DNA of 64,000 nt from Acetobacteraceae bacterium (GTDB taxonomy: Bacteria; Pseudomonadota; Alphaproteobacteria; Acetobacterales; Acetobacteraceae), in the NCBI GenBank assembly GCA_031291725.1, contig JARLIM010000026.1:1-64000 (forward strand), written 5' to 3'. The position numbers were made by a program, and so were the translations under genes. The notes below the pieces were generated by a model. That model was not told where the DNA came from. It was given only the letters and a program-made list of their open reading frames with translations, and did not search any database. This document shows positions 8,406-16,575 of this stretch, in pieces. The first letter of the stretch is position 1. Each line of letters starts with the position of its first letter.

Positions 8406-9125
8406 ATGGCGCAACTACGGTCGTCGCCGCACAAGCTTGCGGCGATGAAGCGGGAGGTTCTGCTCAGCAGCCCCTTCTTCGCTCATCTGCGCCCAGAGGA
8501 AATGGACGAATTGATCGCCCATTCCCAGGAACGTCGCCTTCCGCGCGGCAGCCTGATCTTCTCCAAGGGCGATCCGGGCAGTTTTATGCTCGCCGTGCTG
8601 AGCGGGCTGATCCGTGTTGGCGCCACCTCTGCCGAGGGGCGAGAGATCACGCTCAACGTCATCAGCCCCGGCGAGATCGTCGGTGAAATCGCACTCCTTG
8701 ATGGTAGACCACGCAGTGCCGACGCGGTGGCGGCGGAGGAGACGGTGGTGATGGTCATCGAGCGGCGCTTCTTCCTGCCCTTCCTGATCCGCCATGAAGG
8801 ATTGGTGGAGCGCATGCTGGTTGTGCTGTGCGACCGGCTGCGGCGCACGTCGTCGGCACTGGAAGAACTCGCCCTGCTCGATCTGCCTCAGCGCATGGCG
8901 CGCACGCTGGTCAAACTGGCCGGAGATTACGGCACGCCGACGGCCAATGGCGTACGGATCGAATTGCGGCTGTCGCAGCGCGACCTCTCCAACCTCGTCG
9001 CCGCCACGCGGGAGAGCGTGAACAAACAACTGCGGATCTGGCGCGAAGCGGCAATTCTGGATTTGGTCGACGGCCATGTGGTCGTCATGAACATGGCGGC
9101 ACTGTATCGGCTGCTTGGCGAATAG
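8406..9125 (+). CDS. Crp/Fnr-family regulator with intact cAMP-binding cassette
   Basis: This 239-residue regulator begins 2 bases after the radical SAM stop codon. Residues 20-140 are a cyclic-nucleotide-binding beta-roll. The phosphate-binding cassette at 93-105 (GEIALLDGRPRSA) keeps E94, R103 and S104, the counterparts of the cAMP ribose and phosphate contacts in E. coli CRP, so cAMP binding is plausible. The C-terminal winged helix has TRESVNK at 201-207, a recognition helix like that of cAMP-responsive GlxR-type regulators that read TGTGA half-sites. There are no FNR-type N-terminal Cys residues. Its position in a cluster with a cyclase suggests it is the receiver of that signal. Confidence 0.92.
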   Translation: MAQLRSSPHKLAAMKREVLLSSPFFAHLRPEEMDELIAHSQERRLPRGSLIFSKGDPGSFMLAVLSGLIRVGATSAEGREITLNVISPGEIVGEIALLDGRPRSADAVAAEETVVMVIERRFFLPFLIRHEGLVERMLVVLCDRLRRTSSALEELALLDLPQRMARTLVKLAGDYGTPTANGVRIELRLSQRDLSNLVAATRESVNKQLRIWREAAILDLVDGHVVVMNMAALYRLLGE

Positions 9126-9142
9126 ATCGCATCATTCAGCGC

Positions 9143-9185
9143 CCCCCACCCGTCATGGCGCGCGCAGCGCAGCCATCCACCGCGA
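9143..9185. repeat. Partial copy of dispersed palindromic repeat
   Basis: CCCACCCGTCATGGCGCGC and the CAGCCATCCA that follows resemble the left half of the palindromic repeats at 13912, 32325, 47098 and 49126. The matching right half is not found. It lies just downstream of the crp-like gene and so marks the end of the RiPP-like cluster. A separate perfect 7-bp hairpin, CCAGATG/CATCTGG with a TTTC loop, lies at 9274-9291 and could be a weak terminator, although no T-run follows. Confidence 0.45.
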
Positions 9186-9303
9186 TGCAGCCAAACCCCG
9201 CGATGAAGTGGTCAAGCTGCAACCCCAAATCACAACGAACTCAATCATACCTTACCCAAGCACCCGCGTCCGACCAGATGTTTCCATCTGGCCGGCACCT
9301 GCG

Positions 9304-9510
9304 CTAGCGCATCAAATCCCACACCGGGCGGTTGATCTCCTGCACGGCGTCATGGCGCGTGATGCCAACATCCCTCAGCATACGCGGCTCCAGTTCGCGC
9401 AAAGTCTCGCGGGTGGACAGAACGCGCCACGCATACGCCAAGCGGGCATGAACATCGAGGCGGCGAGACCAGGACAGAAACGGGGCGGCAAGCGTCTGTG
9501 AGATGGGCAT
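9304..9510 (-). CDS. DUF1127 small protein
   Basis: The 68-residue product has the DUF1127 signature: an Arg-rich helix, LSTRETLRELEPRMLRDVGI, followed by the charged tail TRHDAVQEI. This is the usual length for the family. DUF1127 proteins are small basic proteins of Alphaproteobacteria, some implicated in RNA or phosphate metabolism, and most lack an assigned role. It is transcribed divergently from the LysR gene that starts 99 bases away, so the two may share a regulatory region. There is no sign of truncation. Confidence 0.85.
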   Translation of the reverse strand: MPISQTLAAPFLSWSRRLDVHARLAYAWRVLSTRETLRELEPRMLRDVGITRHDAVQEINRPVWDLMR

Positions 9511-9580
9511 CTTTCCCTCCGGTGGATACCGAGCCAGACCATGCCTTTGACTTCACAAATAAGACAAACAAATTGCCCGT

Positions 9581-9606
9581 ATATCAGAAATCAATTATTT
9601 TGATAT
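9581..9606. promoter_or_regulatory. Inverted repeat at lysR start, candidate autoregulatory site
   Basis: ATATCA (9581-9586) and TGATAT (9601-9606) form a 6-bp inverted repeat around a 14-base AT-rich centre, ending 2 bases before the lysR ATG. The surrounding 60 bases are the most AT-rich in the neighbourhood and must contain the divergent promoters for lysR and the DUF1127 gene. LysR proteins commonly bind interrupted dyads near their own promoter. Identification as the binding site is inference. Confidence 0.4.
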
Positions 9607-9608
9607 CC

Positions 9609-10502
9609 ATGGAACATCCCACCGCCCTCGACCCGGATTTGCTGCGCGCCTTTGCCTTCATCGCAGAGGAGGGCAGCTTCACTCGCGCGGCTGAGCGGGT
9701 GGGGCGCACGCAATCCGCTGTTTCCATGCAGATTCAACGGCTGGAGACGTTGCTCGGGCAGCGGCTTCTGCTGCGCAGCAAGGGCGGGTCTGTGCAACTG
9801 ACGGCGCATGGCGCTTTTCTGCTCGAAAAGGCGCGGGAGATGCTGGCGCTGAACGATTCCATCTGGCGCAATTTCCGGGAGCCGGAATTGCGCGGCGTGG
9901 TTCGCCTCGGCACGCCGGACGATTACGCGCTGCGCTTCCTGCCCACCTTGCTGCGCCGCTTTGCCGACAGTCATCCCTCGGTGGAGGTGGATGTGATCTG
10001 CGCGCCATCGAGTGAGTTGGTGCATCGATTGCGGGATGATCAACTCGACCTCACCCTGCTCTCCGAAGGCCATGAACCGCGCCATTGGCCCGCACAGAAA
10101 TTATGGCATGGACCGTTGCGTTGGATCACGTCTGACCGCCACGCCCCGCATCGTCGCACGCCATTGCCCGTCGCTCTTGCCCAGGAAAACTGCTCCTGGC
10201 GCAATGCCGCCTTGGGCGCGCTGGAGCGGGCGGGCATGCCCTACCGCGTGGCCTATACCTCCGCCTCGCAAGCCGGTACGCATGCGCCGGTGATGGCGGG
10301 ACTTGCTGTCACCGTGTCGCCAATTGCCTGGCTACCGGACGGGCTGCGGGCGATGCGCGCGGATGAGGGGCTGCCGGAATTGCCCGAATTCGCCATTCTG
10401 ATGCTGCGCGGCCGCAACGCCGCCGCCGCTGTCACCCATGCACTGGAGGCCCATATCGCCGATACGTTCCGCAGCGATTCAGGCCAGCGCGCGGCGGCGT
10501 GA
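9609..10502 (+). CDS. LysR-family transcriptional regulator
   Basis: The 297-residue protein opens with a LysR winged helix-turn-helix (FIAEEGSFTRAAERVGRTQS, then SMQIQRLE) at about 10-60. A two-lobed substrate-binding domain starts near residue 90 with RLGTPDDYALRFLP. The ATG at 9609 gives the normal family N-terminus; in-frame codons further upstream would add an unrelated tail. Its stop codon is only 4 bases from the stop codon of the convergent livF-like gene. The divergent partner is the DUF1127 gene. The effector and targets are not evident; the adjacent Liv operon is a possible target only because of proximity. Confidence 0.93.
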   Translation: MEHPTALDPDLLRAFAFIAEEGSFTRAAERVGRTQSAVSMQIQRLETLLGQRLLLRSKGGSVQLTAHGAFLLEKAREMLALNDSIWRNFREPELRGVVRLGTPDDYALRFLPTLLRRFADSHPSVEVDVICAPSSELVHRLRDDQLDLTLLSEGHEPRHWPAQKLWHGPLRWITSDRHAPHRRTPLPVALAQENCSWRNAALGALERAGMPYRVAYTSASQAGTHAPVMAGLAVTVSPIAWLPDGLRAMRADEGLPELPEFAILMLRGRNAAAAVTHALEAHIADTFRSDSGQRAAA

Positions 10503-10506
10503 GGCA

Positions 10507-11241
10507 TTACGCGATGGCGTGCCCGCCCAGATAGGCGGCGCGCACCTGCGGGTCTTTCCACAGATCCTCCGGCTTGCCGGATACCAGCACACGACCTGTC
10601 TCCAGCACATAGCCACGATCCGCCACTGACAGCGCCACGTTGGCGTTCTGCTCCACCAGCAGCACCGTGGTACCGCGCCGGCGGATTTCGGCGACGATCT
10701 TGAACACCTGTTGCACGATCAGCGGTGCCAGACCGAGCGAAGGTTCATCCAGGAGCAGCACACGCGGCTTGGCCATCAGCCCGCGCGCCACCGCCACCAT
10801 CTGCAACTGGCCGCCCGACAGCGTCCATCCCAGCGCATCGCGCAGGCGGACCAGATCGGGGAAGAGTTCGAATTTCTCGTCCACTTCCCGCATCATCTCC
10901 GCCCGGCCCAGCCCTGTGCGGTTGGAGGCGCCGAGCATGATGTTCTCGGCCACCGTCAGCCCCGGAAACACCCGCCGCCCTTCCGGCACATGCGCCACAC
11001 CCAGGCGCACGATCGCCTCCACACCCTGGCCGAACAGCGGCACGCCGCCCAGCTTGATCGACCCGCCGACATGCGGCACCAGGCCCGATATCGCGCGCAG
11101 CGTGGTGCTCTTGCCCGCACCGTTGGCCCCCAGCAGGGCGACAATCTCGCCCTCCTCCACCGAGACGTCGATGCCCTTGAGCACGTCGCCTGCGCCGGAG
11201 CTGTAGCGGGCGGTGAGGTTTTCAATTTCCAGCAGGCTCAT
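10507..11241 (-). CDS. livF: Branched-chain amino acid-type ABC transporter ATPase (LivF)
   Basis: This 244-residue ATPase has Walker A GANGAGKST, the signature LSGGQLQM and Walker B LLLDEPSLGLAPL, the last being characteristic of LivF. It is the final gene of a five-function operon running leftward: binding protein (14029), LivH permease (13012), LivM-LivG fusion (11238), then this gene. Its start overlaps the fusion gene's stop by 4 bases, consistent with translational coupling. The substrate cannot be read from the ATPase. It probably pairs with the LivG half of the fusion to energise uptake across the inner membrane. Confidence 0.95.
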   Translation of the reverse strand: MSLLEIENLTARYSSGAGDVLKGIDVSVEEGEIVALLGANGAGKSTTLRAISGLVPHVGGSIKLGGVPLFGQGVEAIVRLGVAHVPEGRRVFPGLTVAENIMLGASNRTGLGRAEMMREVDEKFELFPDLVRLRDALGWTLSGGQLQMVAVARGLMAKPRVLLLDEPSLGLAPLIVQQVFKIVAEIRRRGTTVLLVEQNANVALSVADRGYVLETGRVLVSGKPEDLWKDPQVRAAYLGGHAIA

Positions 11242-13010
11242 GATGCCGCTCCTGCCGCTTCCTGCGGTTCGCCCAGATAGGCGGCGATTACGTCGGGATG
11301 ATTGAGCACGTCCTTCGGCATGCCATCGGCGATGCGCTTGCCGAAATTCAGCACCGTGATGTGATCGGCCACCTGTTCCACCAGTTTCATGTCGTGATCG
11401 ATGATCAGAATGGTCAGACCATGCCCCTTCAGCCGCTTGAGCAACTCGCCCAGTTCGTGCTTTTCGGTCAGGTTCAACCCCGCCGCCGGTTCGTCGAGCA
11501 GCAGCATCTGCGGCGTGGCGGCCAAGGCGCGGGCGATTTCCACATAGCGCTGATGGCCATAGGACAGCGCCCCCACTTCACGATGGGCATCGCCGCGCAG
11601 GCCGACAAAATCCAACGCCGCCAGCGCGCGTTCCACCACGAAAGCGGGGTTCTCCGCCACGTCATTGCCCGGTCGCTCGGCACCCACCATCACGTTTTCC
11701 AGCACCGTCATGCCGCGAAACACACGGATATTCTGGAAGGTGCGTGCCAACCCCGCCCGGTTGCGTTCATAGGGCGGGACATGGGTGATGTCCTGGCCGG
11801 CGAAGACGACACGGCCAGCAGTGGGCTTGTAGAGGCCGGTGATCACGTTGATGAACGTGCTCTTGCCCGAGCCGTTCGGTCCGATCAGCGCATGCACCGA
11901 TCCACGCCGCACAGCGAGCGAAATGCCGTCCAACGCTTTCAGGCCGCCGAAATGCTTGGCCAGTCCTTCGATGGTGAGCACGAAATCAGTTCTTGCCGCC
12001 CCCGTCTGGCTCAACAGCGGCAGCTTCGGCACATCGCCCAGTATCGGCTTGGCCCGCTTGCGCACCCTCTCCAGCATCAGCCCCCACAGCCCATCGGGCA
12101 GGAAGACCATGATCAAGATGACCGCCGCACCATACACGGCGAGATAGACCTCTTTCAGGAAACGCAGCCATTCCGGCAGAATGATCAGCACCATCGTGCC
12201 GATCAGCGAACCGAACGGCGATTGCACGCCGCCGAGCAGCGCCATCGTCAGCAGCACGATGCTCTCGCCGAAGCTGAACTGGTCGGGTGAGATGTATTGG
12301 AACCCACCCGCGAACAGCCCTCCGCCAATGCCGCCCAGCACCGCCGACAGGCCAAAGGCGATCACTTTGGTGGCAAAGACGTTGATGCCACAGGTGCCGG
12401 CCGCGAGTTCATTGTCGCGCACCGCCTGCATCGCCCGCCCCAGCCGCCCGGTCTTCAACCGCCACACCGCCAGCGTGACGATGACCAGCGTGACCATGCA
12501 CAAGGCCAGGAAGGCATGTCCGCCTTCGAAGCTGATCGGCCCAAGCCTCGGGCGGGGAATGCCACGAATGCCGTCTGGGCCATGCGTGAATTCCAGCCAG
12601 TTGGTCAGGAACAACGTGAGGATCTGCTGAAAGCTGATCGTCACCATGGCCAGATAATGCCCGCCAAGCCGCAGCGATCCCAAGCCGAGGACCACGCCGA
12701 GCAACCCGGCCGCACCAATGCCGCACAGCCAAGCCGGGAAGAAACCCAGATGGTAATCGACCATCCCGATGGCCACGCCATAGGCGCCCAAGCCAAAGAA
12801 CGCCGCCTGAGCGATCGAAATCTGTCCGCAATAGCCCAACACCACCACCAAGCCGGAGACGGCAATGGCGTAAGTGACGGCCTGCATCAGAATGTTGAGA
12901 TAATACCCTTCAGACGGAAGCATGAAGGCCACGGCAACCACCGCAACACATGCCAGGATCGCCTGCGGAAAGCCGCGCCAAAGGCGGGCGGAGGCCAGAT
13001 TGACCGACAT
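11238..13010 (-). CDS. LivM permease fused to LivG ATPase
   Basis: The 590-residue protein joins two subunits that are usually separate. Residues 1-330 are a LivM-type permease with multiple membrane helices and the YCGQISIAQAAFFGLGAYG motif. Residues 345-590 are a LivG ATPase with Walker A GPNGSGKST near residue 383, the family mark GLARTFQNIRVF, and Walker [12 protein letters not shown]. The C-terminus ends in the AYLGEP segment typical of LivG. The fusion is in one uninterrupted frame. It starts 1 base after the LivH stop region and overlaps livF by 4 bases. The second Liv operon in this window (17601) has the same fusion, so this is an established architecture and not an assembly artefact. 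Confidence 0.94.
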   Translation of the reverse strand: MSVNLASARLWRGFPQAILACVAVVAVAFMLPSEGYYLNILMQAVTYAIAVSGLVVVLGYCGQISIAQAAFFGLGAYGVAIGMVDYHLGFFPAWLCGIGAAGLLGVVLGLGSLRLGGHYLAMVTISFQQILTLFLTNWLEFTHGPDGIRGIPRPRLGPISFEGGHAFLALCMVTLVIVTLAVWRLKTGRLGRAMQAVRDNELAAGTCGINVFATKVIAFGLSAVLGGIGGGLFAGGFQYISPDQFSFGESIVLLTMALLGGVQSPFGSLIGTMVLIILPEWLRFLKEVYLAVYGAAVILIMVFLPDGLWGLMLERVRKRAKPILGDVPKLPLLSQTGAARTDFVLTIEGLAKHFGGLKALDGISLAVRRGSVHALIGPNGSGKSTFINVITGLYKPTAGRVVFAGQDITHVPPYERNRAGLARTFQNIRVFRGMTVLENVMVGAERPGNDVAENPAFVVERALAALDFVGLRGDAHREVGALSYGHQRYVEIARALAATPQMLLLDEPAAGLNLTEKHELGELLKRLKGHGLTILIIDHDMKLVEQVADHITVLNFGKRIADGMPKDVLNHPDVIAAYLGEPQEAAGAAS

Positions 13011-13011
13011 A

Positions 13012-13887
13012 TCAGGCCTTCTCCGATATCTTTTCGCCGAACAGCCCCTGCGGTCGAACCGCCAGGAACATCAGCAACATGGCGAACGCAAACGCGTCCT
13101 TATACGGCACGGAGATATAGGCAGCGCCCATCGTCTCAGCCACGCCCAGGGCCAGACCGCCGAGGATGGCGCCGGGGATGGAACCATAGCCGCCGATGAT
13201 GTTGGCCGCGAAGGCCTTGAGCGCAATCAAGCCGCCCATGCCGACGGAGACGAACAACACAGGAGCCACCAGCATGCCCGCAATCCCGCCCAGCATGGCG
13301 CTGTAGGAAAAGGTGAACAGGATCATCGCGGCCACCGGAATGCCGAGCAGCGAGGCCATCTCCTTATCCTGGCTGGTCGCCTGCAATTTCTTGCCGAGCA
13401 GCGTCTTCTCGAAGATGAAATATTGCAAAACCACCAGCAGCGTGGCCGCGACCAGGATCGAGAGATACTGGCTGTCCATGAACACCTGGCCAACCTGAAT
13501 GCCGGGGCTGTCGAACAGGCCGGGCAGCACTTCCGGACTGGGGCCATAGAGGAACAGCACGATATTTTCCAGGAAGATCGAGGCACCGATGGTGCTGATG
13601 ATCACCGGCAGGCCGCCGCGATGGCGCAACGGCCAATAGGTGGCACCGGCAAAGATCACACCGAAGACCGCCATCAGCACAACCGAGATCGCCATCGACA
13701 GCAGATAGGGCAGTCCGAGCACGTTGAGGCAAACAACGAGCATATAGGCGCCCACCATGGCGAATTGCCCTTGGGCAAAGTTGACCACGCTGGCGGCGCG
13801 GATGAGCAACACGAAACCCAAAGCCACCAGCGCGTAGATCGCGCCGATGCCCAGGCCGGTGAACAGCAATTGCAGAAAGATCGCCAT
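13012..13887 (-). CDS. livH: Branched-chain amino acid-type ABC permease (LivH)
   Basis: This hydrophobic permease (291 residues from the ATG at 13887) has the LivH hallmark GLGIGAIYALVALGF near the N-terminus and VVNFAQGQFAMVGAY soon after, with about eight membrane helices. A GTG at 13902 would add five residues; neither start has an ideal ribosome-binding site. The gene lies directly upstream of the LivM-LivG fusion and downstream of a binding-protein gene, from which it is separated by a dispersed palindromic repeat. It forms the translocation pore with the LivM half of the fusion. Confidence 0.93.
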   Translation of the reverse strand: MAIFLQLLFTGLGIGAIYALVALGFVLLIRAASVVNFAQGQFAMVGAYMLVVCLNVLGLPYLLSMAISVVLMAVFGVIFAGATYWPLRHRGGLPVIISTIGASIFLENIVLFLYGPSPEVLPGLFDSPGIQVGQVFMDSQYLSILVAATLLVVLQYFIFEKTLLGKKLQATSQDKEMASLLGIPVAAMILFTFSYSAMLGGIAGMLVAPVLFVSVGMGGLIALKAFAANIIGGYGSIPGAILGGLALGVAETMGAAYISVPYKDAFAFAMLLMFLAVRPQGLFGEKISEKA

Positions 13888-13911
13888 GTTTGGAAGCTGC
13901 ACCCCAGAGAT

Positions 13912-14000
13912 CCGTCATCGCGAAGCGCATCGCTGCGAAGCAATCCAGCGCGACAGTGCCTGCCGATCGATGGATTGCTTCGCTTGGCTCGCAACGACGG
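13912..14000. repeat. Dispersed palindromic repeat within the liv operon
   Basis: This 89-base element has perfect 13-bp arms, GCGAAGCAATCCA (13935-13947) and its complement (13971-13983), around a 23-base loop. It is flanked by CCGTCATCGCG on the left and CGCAACGACGG on the right. It belongs to the same family as the elements at 32325, 47098 and 49126. Here it lies inside an operon, between the binding-protein gene and livH, so its RNA hairpin could reduce or protect downstream transcript. Confidence 0.75.
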
Positions 14001-14028
14001 CGTTTAAACGCCATCGATCACGTCACGC

Positions 14029-15165
14029 TCAGTCGGTGAATTCGATCCGCTTGTCGAAGACGATCTTACCGTTGACGTTCTTGACCACATTGTAGCCGCG
14101 CAGACCGTCACCTTTTTCGTCGAAATTATAGGTGCCTTCGGTCCCCTTGAAGCCCTTCACGGCCAGGATCGCCTTGCGGATCTCCTGCGGGTCGGTGCTC
14201 TTGGCGGTGTTGATGGCATTGGCCAGAATCAACAGCGCGTCATAGAGCCAGGTGCTCTGATTGTCCGGATTGGCCTTGTAGCGCTTGACGTATTCCGTCG
14301 CGTAGGCGGTGGCTTCCGGCGACGCATCGGGGGTGAAATCGGCGATTCCGTAGGTGCCGAACAGCGCACGACCCGCCAGATTGAGGGCGGTGGTGTTGAT
14401 GATCGACGGCGAACCCACCCACGGCACCGTCACGCCCAACTGGCGCAACTGGCGGGCGAAGATGCCCAGATCGTTCTCGAAGGTGAAATACGAGCTGACC
14501 ACATCCGGATTGGCCTGCTTGACCGCCAGCACCACCGGGGTGAAATCGGTCTGCTGGTTGGAATAGCCCTGCACCAGCACCGGCGTGATGCCGAGCTTGG
14601 ACAGATTGGCCACCAGCGCGTCCTTGCCCCCCGTGCCGAAGGCGTCGGTGGAGTGGATGATCACCCATTTGGTCTTCTTGAGCGTGTTGACACCGTAATC
14701 GGCGATCACGCGGGCGGAGTAATTGTCGTTCGGACGGGTGCGGAACAGCCACGGATTGCCGGTCTGGGTCAGACCCGGATTGGTGCCGCCGAACATCACC
14801 GGCTTGGCCGCCTTCAGCACGTCCGGGGCGATGGCCTGCACCTGGGTGGAGCGGATCGAGCCGGTATAGGCCACGCAATCGCCCCGGCTGACCAGACGCG
14901 AGAAGCCGAGCACAGCGCCCGGATTGGTGGTGGCATCGTCCTCGACGACCCATTCCAACTTCTTGCCAAGAACGCCGCCTGCGCCGTTGATCTTCTCCAG
15001 CGCCATCGCGGCACCGTTCTGCATGAACTTGCCGGCCTCGGCGGCAGGGCCAGTGATGGGGGCGATACCACCGATTTTGATGGTGTCCTCGCCACGAGCA
15101 AAGCGCAGCGGCGTGGCGGCGGCGATGGCAGTGCCGACCAAGACTGAACGACGACTCAGGATCAT
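14029..15165 (-). CDS. ABC transporter substrate-binding protein (LivK-like)
   Basis: The 378-residue protein has an export signal (MILSRRSVLVGTAIAAATP) with a probable cleavage site after FARG, followed by a type I periplasmic-binding fold of the Liv family (IKIGGIAPITGPAAEAGKFM). It is the first gene of the leftward liv operon and has a good ribosome-binding site, GGAGGAAAT, about 9 bases before the ATG. It is divergent from a second LivK-like gene that starts 222 bases away. The family binds amino acids, amides or related small molecules in the periplasm; the ligand here cannot be told from sequence alone. Confidence 0.93.
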   Translation of the reverse strand: MILSRRSVLVGTAIAAATPLRFARGEDTIKIGGIAPITGPAAEAGKFMQNGAAMALEKINGAGGVLGKKLEWVVEDDATTNPGAVLGFSRLVSRGDCVAYTGSIRSTQVQAIAPDVLKAAKPVMFGGTNPGLTQTGNPWLFRTRPNDNYSARVIADYGVNTLKKTKWVIIHSTDAFGTGGKDALVANLSKLGITPVLVQGYSNQQTDFTPVVLAVKQANPDVVSSYFTFENDLGIFARQLRQLGVTVPWVGSPSIINTTALNLAGRALFGTYGIADFTPDASPEATAYATEYVKRYKANPDNQSTWLYDALLILANAINTAKSTDPQEIRKAILAVKGFKGTEGTYNFDEKGDGLRGYNVVKNVNGKIVFDKRIEFTD

Positions 15166-15281
15166 GGCTGATTTCCTCCGGAATGCTGGCGTCTAAGGAT
15201 GCGCCGGTTCTGAGCGACCGTCTCATGTTAGCGGGGCACAAGCAAGGGTGGATCAGCAATGCTGCAACGCAGCAAAATTTC

Positions 15282-15297
15282 ATCTTATCAGTAAGAT
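15282..15297. promoter_or_regulatory. Palindrome between two divergent liv operons
   Basis: ATCTTA and TAAGAT flank the centre TCAG, a perfect 6-bp inverted repeat over 16 bases. It sits near the middle of the 221-base spacer between the two divergent LivK-like genes, in a short AT-rich patch. The location suits an operator controlling both Liv operons. The binding protein is unknown, and the TAAGATAAT part could also contribute to a -10 box. Confidence 0.4.
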
Positions 15298-15386
15298 AAT
15301 GCTTGCTGGCCGTGACTGCCGTTGACGCTTCCCCCTGCCTCCCCCTACAGGTTGCGCATAATTAATACCTCAAGGGAGATGCCCGA

Positions 15387-16547
15387 ATGCTGACCCGTCA
15401 CCGGATTGCCCTGCTTGCCGCCACCATCGTTGCGGGCCTCGGCTTTGGGGCCGCGCGTGCCGACACCATCAAGGTGGGTATCACCTTCTCCGCCACCGGC
15501 CCGGCTGCATCGCTCGGCATTCCCGAAGCCAATTCGGTCGCTCTCTTCCCGAAGCAGATCGGCGGCGCGGATGTGGAATACATCATGCTCGATGACGGCT
15601 CGGACACCGGCCGCGCGGTTGCCAACACCCGCAAGCTGATCGACGAAAACAACGTTGACATCATCTTCGGCTCCACCGTCTCTCCCGCCGCGATCTCGAT
15701 GGTCAGCGTCGCCGCCGAAAAGAAAGTGCCGATGATCGCCGCGGCCGCTTCGGGTGCGATCATCGCGCCGATGGACGACAACCGTCATTGGGTGTTCAAA
15801 ACCCCGCAGAACGATGGGCTGATGGCCGACGCCATTGTGGAGAACATGGTCAAGCAGGGCATCAAATCGGTCGCCTTCATCGGCTTCAACGATGCCTATG
15901 GCGATGGCTGGCTGAAAGAGTTCACCCGCTCCTCCAAGGCGGCCGGTATCGCCCTGGTCGATGCGGAGAAATTCGCCCGGCAGGACACGTCCGTGACCGC
16001 GCAGACACTGAAGATGATCGCCGCCAAGCCGCAGGCGGTGCTGATCGCGGGCTCCGGCCCGGCCCCGGCATTGCCGCAGCGCACGCTGAAGGAGCGCGGC
16101 TATCGCGGGCTGATCTATCAGACGCATGGCGTGGCCAACACCGAGTTCCTCAAGATCGGCGGCAAGGATGTGGAAGGCACGCTGCTGCCCACCGGCCCGT
16201 ATCTGATCGCCGAGCAATTGCCGGACAGCAACCCGGTCAAGGCCGTGGCCCTGGATTATAAGAAGCGTTACGAGGACAAATACGGCGCGGGCACCGCCTC
16301 CACCTTTGGCGCCAATGCCAATGACTGCGAACGCCTGTTCGAAGCCGCTGTCCCTGGCGCCCTGGCCAAGGCCAAGCCGGGCACGCCGGAATTCCGCGCC
16401 GCCCTGCGCGACGGCATCGAAGGCTTGCACGGTGTGGTTCTCGACCACGGTGTCGCCACCATGTCGCCGACCGACCATAACGGGTTCGATACTTCGGCCC
16501 GCGTGATGGTCAAGATTGAGAACGGTGCCTGGAAGCTGCTGCCGTAA
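15387..16547 (+). CDS. ABC transporter substrate-binding protein (LivK-like), second system
   Basis: The 386-residue protein carries a signal peptide ending at ARA|DTIK and then the Liv-type periplasmic binding fold, with VGITFSATGPAASLGI at the N-terminal strand and INFGSTVSPAA-like ligand-loop sequence (IIFGSTVSPAA). The ribosome-binding site AGGGAG stands 9 bases before the ATG. It is the first gene of the rightward liv operon (15387-20071). Its sequence differs markedly from the divergent paralogue at 14029, so the two systems probably bind different ligands. Confidence 0.93.
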   Translation: MLTRHRIALLAATIVAGLGFGAARADTIKVGITFSATGPAASLGIPEANSVALFPKQIGGADVEYIMLDDGSDTGRAVANTRKLIDENNVDIIFGSTVSPAAISMVSVAAEKKVPMIAAAASGAIIAPMDDNRHWVFKTPQNDGLMADAIVENMVKQGIKSVAFIGFNDAYGDGWLKEFTRSSKAAGIALVDAEKFARQDTSVTAQTLKMIAAKPQAVLIAGSGPAPALPQRTLKERGYRGLIYQTHGVANTEFLKIGGKDVEGTLLPTGPYLIAEQLPDSNPVKAVALDYKKRYEDKYGAGTASTFGANANDCERLFEAAVPGALAKAKPGTPEFRAALRDGIEGLHGVVLDHGVATMSPTDHNGFDTSARVMVKIENGAWKLLP

Positions 16548-16575
16548 CCAGGGTGCCTGCGGGGTGGATCGATAC

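Noticed and set aside
8300-8460. Cobalamin riboswitch for the B12-dependent radical SAM gene
   Set aside because: No B12-box-like sequence or long leader is present; gaps in the cluster are 10 and 2 bases.
13912-14000. CRISPR array
   Set aside because: The repeats are single, widely spaced palindromic units without regular spacers, and no cas gene is in the window.
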